From positions 186,001 through 250,000 of the forward strand of contig JAUHWG010000005.1 in the NCBI GenBank assembly GCA_030424595.1: a stretch of 64,000 bases of DNA. Direction: 5' to 3'. Both the position numbers and the translations under genes were made by a program. This document shows positions 1 through 7,016 of the stretch, one piece after another (within the stretch, counting starts at the first letter, position 1; every line of letters begins with the position of its first letter). Source of the DNA: Polyangia bacterium. Its GTDB lineage: Bacteria; Myxococcota_A; Polyangia; Nannocystales; Nannocystaceae. The notes beneath the pieces were generated by a model, which saw only the letters and a program-made list of their open reading frames with translations, ran no database searches and was not told the DNA's origin.

Positions 1-393
1 GGCGAGGCGCGCTCGTTCCGGGTCGCCCAGGTCACCCACGCGCGGGTCCTGCCGGAGGAGACGCCGCGGGAGACGGTCCCCCCTAAGGACGAGCTGTGGG
101 GCGGCGGGCCGGCCTACGGGATCGACTCGGATCGCCCGGGGGTCGCGACCGTGCGTCTGCGCGGCGGCGTCGCCCGCTGGGTGGCGCGGATGCTCTGGGA
201 TCCAGGCCAGGAGGACCGCTGGATCGAGGAGGCCGAGCTGCTCGAGCGCACGGTGCCCTACCACTCGTGCCGGGAGCTCGCCCGCCGCCTGCTCTTCCAC
301 GCCGACGGCCTCGAGATGATCGAGCCGGAGGAGCTGCGCAACGAGGTCTTCGCCTTCTCGCGCGGGCTCCTAGAGCGCATGGGCGCCGGCTGA
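1..393 (+). CDS. WYL-domain regulator, C-terminal part (5' truncated)
   Basis: The gene enters from outside the window; 130 codons in frame 1 are visible and end in TGA at 391-393. The visible part matches the end of a WYL-domain protein: a strand 'SFRVAQVTHARVL' near visible residue 5, a second strand 'VRLRGGVARWV' near residue 51, and a closing helix 'LRNEVFAFSRGLLERM'. Proteins of this family usually combine an N-terminal winged helix with the ligand- or nucleotide-sensing WYL region and act as transcriptional regulators; the DNA-binding half is not in the window, so the role is inferred from the family. No downstream gene on the same strand follows within 6 kb, so this looks like the last gene of its unit. 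Confidence 0.65.
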   Translation, partial: GEARSFRVAQVTHARVLPEETPRETVPPKDELWGGGPAYGIDSDRPGVATVRLRGGVARWVARMLWDPGQEDRWIEEAELLERTVPYHSCRELARRLLFHADGLEMIEPEELRNEVFAFSRGLLERMGAG

Positions 394-564
394 GCGGACC
401 TGCCTTCAGGGCCAGAGACGCTCCGCGCCCGGCTTGATCTCCTCTGGATCACCCGCCCCTGTCAGACTCTCTGAGCAGGGAGGGGCGGACGTGGTGCCCG
501 CTCCGTGTGGGGAGCGTGCGTGCGGCCTGGAATCCATGCGTGCGCTGCCCACATCCCTGCTCTA

Positions 565-592
565 TTTTTGGTTTTTGGTTTTTGGTTTTTGG
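565..592 (+). repeat. Four tandem copies of TTTTTGG
   Basis: Four perfect copies of the 7-base unit TTTTTGG run head to tail. The unit is strikingly T-rich for this genome. It lies in a gene-free stretch, and its function, if any, is unknown. Confidence 0.85.
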
Positions 593-873
593 CTGACCGG
601 CTCTGCTCGGACACAAGATGATGTCCGAAGAGTCAGGACCGCTCCTGGGAAGGTCCTCGGGCTGACAATCGGGTCGCGGCTCGCCGGGCGGGCTCTCACT
701 CGCTCTTCGCCGGCGTCCTCGGGCGCGAAAGGTCAGGGTAGGGGCGGAGGCCGAGGCGAAGGCCGGTCAAGGGGGGACACCACTCTCTCAGACAGGTCGG
801 AGCGCGGGTCGCCCCCTTGTTCCAAGGGGTCGATCCGCGTCCTAGACTCGTTCGCGGTGTCCCCCCTCGCCCG

Positions 874-983
874 TCCACCAGCTCGTCCTCCTGTGGAGAG
901 TGAGCTGAGGATGAGGGCCGCGCTGCTTCCACCAGCTCGTCCTCCTGTGGAGAGTGAGCTGAGGATGAGGGCCGCGCTGCTTC
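874..983. repeat. 54-base tandem duplication, two copies
   Basis: Bases 874-929 recur at 928-983 with period 54 and no mismatch that I can find; the unit begins TCCACCAGCTCGTCCTCC. As 54 is a multiple of three, both strands stay open across it, which explains spurious open frames here. It is a recent duplication in non-coding DNA. Confidence 0.85.
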
Positions 984-1080
984 TCCACCGCATGGCGCCG
1001 CTCGATGGCGATCGTGAGCCCGGCAGTCTTTCAACCTTCGCGGGCTGTGAAGAGCTACTCGTCGGATCGTGGAGGGATGC

Positions 1081-1249
1081 GCGAGGGCGATCGGGGCGCG
1101 AGGCCAAGCGGAGCGCGAGGGCGATCGGTGCCAAGGACGATCGGTGCGCGAGGAGGATCGAGGCGCGAGGAGGATCGAGGCGCGAGGACGATCGGAGCGC
1201 GAGGACGATCAGAGCGCGAGGACGATCGGAGCGCGAGGACGATCGGAGC
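1081..1249. repeat. Tandem array, ten units of 17 bases
   Basis: Ten head-to-tail units with consensus GCGAGGACGATCGGAGC fill 1081-1249. Nine are exactly 17 bases and one (1132-1147) is 16. The right-hand units (1182-1249) are almost identical and the left-hand ones are more diverged, as in an array growing from one end. As 17 is not a multiple of three, this is not a protein repeat. The array starts 34 bases past the stop of the minus-strand thioredoxin lipoprotein gene. Confidence 0.85.
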
Positions 1250-1282
1250 GGGAGTGGCGGGAGCGGGAGGAGTACTGGGGCG

Positions 1283-1870
1283 CTAGGCTTTGCGGCTGGT
1301 CGCGAACCAGTTCGGCAGGGTCGGCTCTAGCCCTTCGCCTTCGAGGCGGTCGATCGCCTCTTTCATCTCCTCGAGGGCGGCGCCCTCCGAGTCGAGGAGC
1401 ACGAGGACCGGGTAGGAGCCCTTCTTCGGGTACCAGCGGGCGCGGAGCTCGTTGAACTCCGACATCCGCGTGACCTCGGTCCAGTCTTCTTCCTTGAGCT
1501 CGAAGACCCGGACGTCCTCGATCTGCTCGGCGGGCTGGAGGTTGCCGAGCTCGGCCTCGATCTGCTTGCAGGGGGCGCACCAGTCGGCGCTGAAGAGGAC
1601 GGCGACGCGCTTGCCGTCGGCCTTGGCCTGGGCGTGGAGGCGCTCGAACATCGCCGCGAGGGTCTCGTCGTCGCGGGGGCGGAGGCGGCGGAGGTCGTAG
1701 CCGATCATCTTCGCCGGGGCAGATGCTCCGGCCGCGGGCGACTCCCCGCTCTGGTCCGCGGTCAGGGCGCCCTTGGTCGCGGCGGGGGGTGGGTGGCTCG
1801 GACCGCAGGCGAGGGCGGAGGCGAGGGCGAAGGCGGCGAGAGGAGAGAGGATGTGGCTGCTAGGCGTCAT
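1283..1870 (-). CDS. Thioredoxin-fold lipoprotein (WCAPC active site)
   Basis: 195 residues. The N-terminus is a signal peptide ending in 'SALAC' with the likely lipidated Cys at residue 22, then a Pro/Ala/Ser linker to about residue 54. The thioredoxin fold follows, with the redox motif WCAPC at 97-101 after a hydrophobic strand ('VAVLFSADWC'). A later 'GSYPVLVLLDSEG' carries the cis-Pro expected in thioredoxins. By family it should reduce or isomerise disulfides in extracytoplasmic proteins, resembling DsbD C-terminal domains. The first 11 bases overlap the end of the asparaginase gene in another frame, which suggests translational coupling, though the two functions are not obviously linked. 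TAG at 1283-1285 is the stop; a 17-base repeat array lies just beyond. Confidence 0.85.
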   Translation of the reverse strand: MTPSSHILSPLAAFALASALACGPSHPPPAATKGALTADQSGESPAAGASAPAKMIGYDLRRLRPRDDETLAAMFERLHAQAKADGKRVAVLFSADWCAPCKQIEAELGNLQPAEQIEDVRVFELKEEDWTEVTRMSEFNELRARWYPKKGSYPVLVLLDSEGAALEEMKEAIDRLEGEGLEPTLPNWFATSRKA

Positions 1871-2948
1871 GATCGGCCAGGGGGCTTGCGGTCTCGGGGG
1901 CGCGGGGGCGGGGGCGTTGGCTGGGATCGGCGATGAGCTCGCCGGCGAGGTCCTCTTGGATCCGCGCGCGGACGTCGGCCGCAGGGGTGCCGGCGGCGAG
2001 GAGACAGTAGAGCTTGGTCAGCGCGGCCTCCGGGGTCATGTCGTAGCCGCTGGTCACGCCGGCGCGCGCGAGGGTCATGCCGGTGCCGTAGCGGAGCTGG
2101 TCGACGCGGCCGCCGTGGCACTGCGAGCAGTTGATGATCACGGTGTCGCGGGGCGGGGCGATCGCCTCGGCCAAGGCGTTGAGGAAGGACTGATCGCGGC
2201 TCGGCGCGTTGCCGTTGCCGTAGGTCTCGAGGACCAGGCCGTCGAGGGGCTCGACCATCCGCCGGATCATCTCGCCGTCGATCCCGGGGAAGATCCGCAG
2301 CGACGCGACCTTGGGCTTGCGGACGAGCTTGAGCGGGCGGAGGGGGCCCGGGGGCGGCTGCCGGCAGAGGCGGTGGGCGACGCGGATCGACGCGCCGATC
2401 CTGGCGAGCGGCGCCAGGTTGCCGCTGTTGAAGGCGAAGAAGTCCTGGTTGTGGATCTTCTGGGCACGGTTGCCGCGGATCAGCCGGGCGGCGAAGTAGA
2501 TCGTCACCTCCGGGATCGGCACGGACCCGGCGAGGTAGATCGCGGTGATCAGGTGCTCGCGGCCGTCGCTGCGGACATCGGTGAGGCTGAGCTGAGAGCC
2601 GGTGAGGATCACCGGCTTGCCGAGGCCAGGGAGGAGGAAGGAGAGCGCCGACGCCGTGTAGGCCATGGTGTCGGTGCCGTGGACGACGACGAAGCCGTCG
2701 TAGTCGTCGTAGTGGCGGGCGATCTCCTCGGAGATCCGGAGCCAGTCGTCCGGGTCCATGTCCGACGAGTCGAGCAGCGGATCGAGGACGACCAGCTCGT
2801 GCTCCGGCATCTCCTCGCGGAGGAGCTCGGGCATCGCCCCCATGTAGTCGGCGAGGAAGCCCGGCTGCGGTCGGTAGCCGTCGGCGTGGGCGACCATGCC
2901 GATGGTCCCGCCGACATGAAGCACGCAGACCCGAGGACGTTGGCTCAT
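1860..2948 (-). CDS. ansA: L-asparaginase (type I-like, cytoplasmic)
   Basis: 362 residues, the size of cytoplasmic bacterial asparaginases. Both family signatures are present: 'HVGGTIG' at 11-17, with the nucleophilic Thr15, and 'HGTDTMAYTASAL' at about 90-102, with the second catalytic Thr/Asp pair. No signal peptide is visible, which favours the housekeeping AnsA type over the secreted type II enzyme. The reaction is hydrolysis of L-asparagine to aspartate and ammonia. The C-terminal 20 residues are Pro/Arg-rich and overlap the start of the thioredoxin lipoprotein gene by 11 bases. Specificity for Asn over Gln cannot be read from the sequence. Confidence 0.9.
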   Translation of the reverse strand: MSQRPRVCVLHVGGTIGMVAHADGYRPQPGFLADYMGAMPELLREEMPEHELVVLDPLLDSSDMDPDDWLRISEEIARHYDDYDGFVVVHGTDTMAYTASALSFLLPGLGKPVILTGSQLSLTDVRSDGREHLITAIYLAGSVPIPEVTIYFAARLIRGNRAQKIHNQDFFAFNSGNLAPLARIGASIRVAHRLCRQPPPGPLRPLKLVRKPKVASLRIFPGIDGEMIRRMVEPLDGLVLETYGNGNAPSRDQSFLNALAEAIAPPRDTVIINCSQCHGGRVDQLRYGTGMTLARAGVTSGYDMTPEAALTKLYCLLAAGTPAADVRARIQEDLAGELIADPSQRPRPRAPETASPLADHDA

Positions 2949-3069
2949 CGCCGCGGATTGTACTGGATAGGTCGGAGGGCTGGAGCGGGTCGGCGGTGGG
3001 GCTGCCGCAGCGGCGCCGCAGGGGGTCCCCTGAGCGCTTGGAGGCAGGTGGGGGCGCTCGCCCGGGCCG

Positions 3070-3738
3070 CTAGCTCGAGCGGCCGCCCGGTCCGCACCCG
3101 CGCATCTGCCACATCCTCGCGACGAGGACGTCGAACCAGGCGAACGCGGCGTCGAGGTCGAACGTATCCCCGTTTGCTGCCCCGTCCGCCTCGGCGTCGA
3201 CGGCCGCGCTCGCCTCTCCGCGGCTCAGCACGTCGGTCGCCCTGCAGATCGCCTCGAAGGTCGAGAGCGCCTCCGGTCGCGGCGCGGTCCGGATCCGCCA
3301 GCGCGAAGGGGGCCCCTCGGGGAGGGAGTAGCAGGGCATCTCGGTGATAAGCGGCGCGCGCCGGGCCATCCGCGAGCACTGGTGCCAGGTGCCGTCGAGG
3401 ACCACGAGGGTCCGCACTCGCCCGGGAGCGGGGAGCGGCGCCTGGGCGAGCGGGCGAGCCTCGTCGCCGGGGAAGAGGAGAACGTAGTCGCGGTCCGGCT
3501 GCTCCAGCGGGGCCGTGTCGAGCTCGCTGTCGCGGGCGCCGTAGTGGATCATCTGCGCGCCCTCGAACATCGCCAGGCCGAGGCGGGCCGTGTTGGTCGG
3601 CTTGTGGCGCTCGCGGTTGTGCTGGACGATCAGGAGCTTGGTCGCGAGGTCGAACCTCGGCATCGACGGGCAGACGCAGAGCTCGTCGTGGAGCCCGCAG
3701 ACTCCGCAGCGGTTCGCCTTGTTCTTCCGTTGACCCAC
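3070..3738 (-). CDS. tapT: DTW-domain tRNA-uridine aminocarboxypropyltransferase
   Basis: 222 residues with the marks of the DTW (TapT/YfiP) family. An N-terminal cysteine cluster has C11-x2-C14 and C21-x-C23. The DxTW motif is 'DGTW' at 115-118 within 'LVVLDGTWHQ', and a conserved 'IVQHNRERHKPTNTARL' segment lies near 37-53. These enzymes move the aminocarboxypropyl group of S-adenosylmethionine onto uridine 47 of tRNA (acp3U). An Ala/Asp-rich insertion near residue 175-195 and a Gly-rich tail are not part of the usual domain. The stop lies about 120 bases upstream of the asparaginase start on the same strand. Confidence 0.88.
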   Translation of the reverse strand: MGQRKNKANRCGVCGLHDELCVCPSMPRFDLATKLLIVQHNRERHKPTNTARLGLAMFEGAQMIHYGARDSELDTAPLEQPDRDYVLLFPGDEARPLAQAPLPAPGRVRTLVVLDGTWHQCSRMARRAPLITEMPCYSLPEGPPSRWRIRTAPRPEALSTFEAICRATDVLSRGEASAAVDAEADGAANGDTFDLDAAFAWFDVLVARMWQMRGCGPGGRSS

Positions 3739-3790
3739 AGGGTGGCTCCGTTGTCCTTCGTGGAGAGAGCAGTTCGACGAGCTCGCGGGC

Positions 3791-5059
3791 CTAGCGGAAG
3801 TCGGCGAGGGCCACCCGGACCTCGGCTCGGATCTCCGGCGGGAAGATCACGCGGTGTTGGACGAAGCGCTCGCGGCTGAGGCCCCGCAGCACCGGCGAGG
3901 CGTCGATCAGCCGCTCGCGCCGGCCGCTCGAGGAGATCACGACCAGGGCGGCGTCGTCGGTGTAGGCGTCGAGGTCGACGCGGTCGACGATCCCGAGGTA
4001 GGCCGGCCGCACGCCGGCCTTCTCGAGCACCGCGTCGAGGCGGGCCTTGACCTCCTTCGAGTCGGCCTCGGGGCGCAGGCGTAGGCTCTTGAAGAGCTTT
4101 CGGTGCCGGAGGCGGCTGGCGAGGTCGGCGAGGACCGGATCGGAGCTCCCGCAGTAGGCGTGGAGCGCCGTCTCGAGGGTCCGATCGTCCATGTCGAGGT
4201 ACTCGCCGGTGCTCAGCGGATCGCCGCGGAGGAGCTTGGCTATCGCCGAGGGCGTGCCGGGCTGGGGCCCGAGCTCGCAGAGGCGGCGGACGAGGGAGCG
4301 GAGGACGACCTCGGCGGAGCGCACCGCCTTGTGGAGGTAGACCTGGCGGTACATGTAGAGGCGCGCCAAGAAGAAGCTCTCGACCGCGGTCAGGCCCTTG
4401 TCGCCGTCGACCGCGAGGTAGGCGGCGCTCTGCCCCTCGGGGACGTAGAGGCGCAGGGACGCCAGCAGCCAGTCGAGGTCGAGGGTCCCGTAGCGCACCC
4501 CGGTCATGTAGGAGTCGCGCAGGAGGTAGTCGCAGCGGTCGACGTCGAAGGTCCCGGAGACGGCGCGGGCGAGGTGACGGATCTCGCTCTCGCCGTGGAT
4601 CAGGCGGTCGACCTTGTTCGGCATCGTCGGGTCGATCGACGCCAGCGTCTGGTGGACCTCGCTGTCGGGGTCGAGGAGGATCCGCGAGGTCCACAGCTCG
4701 TGCCGCGGCATCCCAGGGATCACCGCCTCAAAGGTGTGGCTGTAGGGTCCGTGTCCGAGGTCGTGGAGGAGCGCCGCGGCGAGGGCGATCATCGCGTGCT
4801 CGTCGTCGATCCGATCGTGGGCCGGGACATCCTCGGCGAGGGCGGCGACCCGGTCGAGGTAGCGGCGCATCACGTGGGCGGAGCCGACGGCGTGGGCGAA
4901 GCGCGAGTGCTCGCCGCCGGGGTAGGCGAGGCTGGCGAGGCCGAGGGCGCGGATCCGGCGCAGGCGCTGGACCTCGCGGCAGTCGAGGAGGCGGACGACG
5001 ACTGACTCGACCGGGCTCTTGAAGGCGATCAGCCCGTGGACAGGGTCGCGGAGGATCAT
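3791..5059 (-). CDS. HD-domain phosphohydrolase (dNTPase/SAMHD1-like, COG1078 type)
   Basis: 422 residues starting with the family opening 'MILRDPVHGLI'. The metal-binding HD motif is complete: 'HSRFAHAVGSAHVM' (about 51-64), 'LLHDLGHGPYSHTFE' with the HD pair at 99-100, and a later Asp in 'DVDRCDYLLRD'. Relatives are dNTP triphosphohydrolases or phosphohydrolases of unclear substrate, so dNTP hydrolysis is a family-based guess. The C-terminal third ('GVRPAYLGIVDRVDLDAYTD') is the non-catalytic part typical of this subfamily. It lies 52 bases upstream of the DTW gene on the same strand, so the two may share a transcript. Confidence 0.85.
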   Translation of the reverse strand: MILRDPVHGLIAFKSPVESVVVRLLDCREVQRLRRIRALGLASLAYPGGEHSRFAHAVGSAHVMRRYLDRVAALAEDVPAHDRIDDEHAMIALAAALLHDLGHGPYSHTFEAVIPGMPRHELWTSRILLDPDSEVHQTLASIDPTMPNKVDRLIHGESEIRHLARAVSGTFDVDRCDYLLRDSYMTGVRYGTLDLDWLLASLRLYVPEGQSAAYLAVDGDKGLTAVESFFLARLYMYRQVYLHKAVRSAEVVLRSLVRRLCELGPQPGTPSAIAKLLRGDPLSTGEYLDMDDRTLETALHAYCGSSDPVLADLASRLRHRKLFKSLRLRPEADSKEVKARLDAVLEKAGVRPAYLGIVDRVDLDAYTDDAALVVISSSGRRERLIDASPVLRGLSRERFVQHRVIFPPEIRAEVRVALADFR

Positions 5060-5246
5060 GGACGGCGGAAGCCTACACGGGCTCGGCCGCAGCGGCCAGC
5101 CGCGGGCCCCGCGGTCGCTCGCAGCCGGTCACCCATCGACGGGGAGCGCGTCGGCGAAGAGCCCGCGGAGGATCGGCGATGGGTGCTCGGCCCGCGGGCG
5201 GACGAGCAAGCCGAGGGAGAGTCGTCCGGGGAAGCTCGACCCAGGG

Positions 5247-5314
5247 AGCTCAGCCCGCCGATGAGGTCATCGCCTGCGCGAGCTCAGCCCGCCGATGAGG
5301 TCATCGCCTGCGCG
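5247..5314. repeat. 34-base tandem duplication covering the mepA stop codon
   Basis: Bases 5247-5280 are repeated exactly at 5281-5314. On the minus strand each copy reads A-Q-A-M-T-S-S-A-G-stop; the right-hand copy is the real end of the MepA-like gene and the left-hand copy lies just past its stop. This is one of three gene-tail duplications in the window. Confidence 0.9.
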
Positions 5315-6441
5315 AGCGGGGTCGCCTGGGAGTCGAGCTCGAGCTCCGCGTCCGTGTTTGTGTCGCCGATCTTCCGCTCGCCGCGGCAGCGGCTGTTCCA
5401 GTCCTCGCAGCGGAAGCGGACGTGCATGTGGTTCACGTGTCCGCGCCAGTGCTTGATGATCGCGCTCGGCGAGTCCGGGTGGCGCGGATGCTGAAAGATC
5501 CGCCGCAGCTCCTCCTCCGGCAGACCCTCGGCCTTGGCCGCGCGGTAGAGGAACTTTTGCAGGCGCGAGGAGATGAAGATCGTGTCGACGTTGCCGCTCT
5601 TGATCAGCTCGTGGATCAAAAACCAGCTCTTCTCGGCGTCGAGCGTCGACTCCCCCATCCGCTGCCAGCGGACCTCGCCGTCGTCCTCGGCGACGCCGAT
5701 GTAGCCGAGGTCGACGTCACGGCCGGTGCGGTGGGAGGCGTGGGGCTTGACCCGGCCGCCCTTGCGCTTGGCGATCTCGCCGACCCGGACCGGCGGCGCG
5801 TCGGGGTAGCGCTCGCCGTAGGCCTGGAAGGCGTCGACCAGGGTCGAGATCGTCTTGTGGGTGCCGAAGGTCCGGCGGCGGTTCGGGCGTAGGCGCCACG
5901 AGCTCCCCTCCGGCAGCGGCAGTCCGTTTTGCAGGCGGCCGCGGTTGGGGTGGCCGACCGAGCGCGTCGGCTTGGCCGGGTCGGCGGCGTAGACCTTGAT
6001 CCGGGCCCCGGTGTCGACCTTCTCGCCGGGCCTCAGCTCGGGGTTGAGGGTGAAGAAGGCGCTGCCGAGGCCCCAGTTGGCGGCGAGGAGATCGGTGGTG
6101 CTGCGCTCGGGCACCGTCCAGTAGACCTCGCGCAGGCGGTCGTCGACCTTGGCCAGGCCCTCGCCCACGTCATCAGCCTCGGCGGGCAGGGGCTCGCCTT
6201 GGGTCGGAGCCCCGTCCTCCTGCGAGAGGCGGATCGACCGAGAGATCGCCCGCAGGACCAGCGGGTTGGGCTCAAAGTGCAGGGCCTGATGGGTCGTCAC
6301 CGTCGAGGGCTGCGGCGTCGCCTCGGTCCCGGGCGTTGTGAGGAGGCTCGCCGCTCCGACGCCGCAGGCGACGACGACTGCGATCCCGAGGGCTCGCGCG
6401 AGGCGGTCGCGGATGGTTGACCTTGGGGAGCCTGTGGTCAT
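5284..6441 (-). CDS. mepA: MepA-like murein endopeptidase (peptidase M74)
   Basis: 385 residues from ATG at 6441, chosen because it gives a clean N-terminus ('MTTGSPRSTIRDRLARALGIAVVV') with a membrane or signal segment; an upstream start at 6519 only adds a Pro/Arg-rich leader. The C-terminal 200 residues match penicillin-insensitive murein endopeptidase: 'NGLPLPEGSSWRLRP', the zinc motif 'SHRTGRDVDLGYIG' (His and Asp ligands) and 'GHVNHMHVRFRC' (third His). The enzyme cleaves D-Ala-DAP cross-links in the periplasm. Unlike the 270-residue E. coli protein it has an extra N-terminal region with a LysM-like phrase ('LLAANWGLGSAFFTLNPELR'). The last nine codons and stop are duplicated just downstream. 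Confidence 0.85.
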   Translation of the reverse strand: MTTGSPRSTIRDRLARALGIAVVVACGVGAASLLTTPGTEATPQPSTVTTHQALHFEPNPLVLRAISRSIRLSQEDGAPTQGEPLPAEADDVGEGLAKVDDRLREVYWTVPERSTTDLLAANWGLGSAFFTLNPELRPGEKVDTGARIKVYAADPAKPTRSVGHPNRGRLQNGLPLPEGSSWRLRPNRRRTFGTHKTISTLVDAFQAYGERYPDAPPVRVGEIAKRKGGRVKPHASHRTGRDVDLGYIGVAEDDGEVRWQRMGESTLDAEKSWFLIHELIKSGNVDTIFISSRLQKFLYRAAKAEGLPEEELRRIFQHPRHPDSPSAIIKHWRGHVNHMHVRFRCEDWNSRCRGERKIGDTNTDAELELDSQATPLAQAMTSSAG

Positions 6442-6704
6442 GGGAGCGCGTCGGGTGGGTCGGGACAGAACGCTGTCCGGGAGGAGAACTAGCTTAGGCG
6501 CAGAGGCCCCTGGCGCCAACCCTGCGAACGCGGCAAAAACCGTCGATTAGCCCCTGCAGACCCCTCCCAAGGGGCTTTGGGTAGGCGCAGGTCGGGGCCA
6601 GGACGACACCTCCGGACGTCTTGGGGGGCGTCGGCCTCGCTCGGAGGTGATCTCCTCTCCTCGTGGGGGCAGCGGCGCCGATTCGCGTTTTCGGCGCGCT
6701 CTCG

Positions 6705-6725
6705 TGACTTGGGCGTAGGAGCCCG
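6705..6725 (+). repeat. Dispersed 21-base motif, copy 1
   Basis: TGACTTGGGCGTAGGAGCCC plus G; the same 21 bases occur at 14701-14721 with one change (C for T at the fifth base). The inner GGGC-GTAGGA-GCCC can form a short hairpin. Both copies sit in gene-free DNA. Confidence 0.75.
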
Positions 6726-6750
6726 ATACGGGCGCGGAGTCCCGCTGCGG

Positions 6751-6775
6751 GCGGCCTGGGGAGTCCCCAGGCCGC
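6751..6775. promoter_or_regulatory. Perfect 12+12 dyad with one-base centre
   Basis: GCGGCCTGGGGA (6751-6762), a single G, then its exact reverse complement TCCCCAGGCCGC (6764-6775). With a one-base centre it suits a dimeric protein or a cruciform rather than an RNA hairpin. It lies 310 bases upstream of the mepA start and 240 upstream of the lipoprotein start. Confidence 0.5.
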
Positions 6776-6925
6776 GGCTCCAAGGCCGCCGCCGCGGGGC
6801 CAAGGGGATCCCCCGGGGCGTGACCGGGGCGCTCAGGGGGCCTTTCCCTTGGCTTGGAGTCCGGGGTTCACCGGATTGCCAGCGCTTGTCGTCATGTCGC
6901 CCAATGTCCAGGTACCGCACGTCAT

Positions 6926-6974
6926 TCGGGGGCTGCGTGCGGGGGTCGATGATGGCTCCTCACGCAGCCCCCGA
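6926..6974. promoter_or_regulatory. Stem-loop, 14-base stem and 21-base loop, before lipoprotein gene
   Basis: TCGGGGGCTGCGTG (6926-6939) is exactly complementary to CACGCAGCCCCCGA (6961-6974). It ends 42 bases before the ATG at 7017. No T-run follows on either strand, so a simple terminator is doubtful; it may be a leader structure or operator. Confidence 0.5.
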
Positions 6975-7016
6975 TTCATTGACTAGGCGCGCGCTCCCGG
7001 TAGAGGTTCTCGATAA

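Larger units (their letters stand above)
394..1282. other. Gene-free stretch with tandem repeats
   Basis: This is almost 900 bases between the WYL gene end and the stop of the minus-strand thioredoxin lipoprotein. Several reading frames stay open, but their products are Arg/Ser/Gly-rich, overlap one another in all frames and resemble no family, which is what GC-rich repeats produce. It holds four copies of a 7-base unit (565-592), a 54-base tandem duplication (874-983) and a 17-base array (1081-1249). I see no tRNA or convincing promoter. Confidence 0.6.
6442..7016. other. Intergenic stretch between mepA and the 7017 lipoprotein gene
   Basis: 575 bases separate two divergent genes. I see no credible gene. 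The stretch holds a 25-base near-perfect palindrome (6751-6775), a long stem-loop (6926-6974) and a 21-base motif (6705-6725) that returns at 14701-14721. Promoters for both flanking genes must lie here, but no -35/-10 pair stands out. Confidence 0.6.

Noticed and set aside
434-1330. 298-residue plus-strand frame in the repeat-rich stretch
   Set aside because: It owes its length to a 54-base duplication and a GC-rich array, has no family features, and would overlap the end of the thioredoxin lipoprotein gene.
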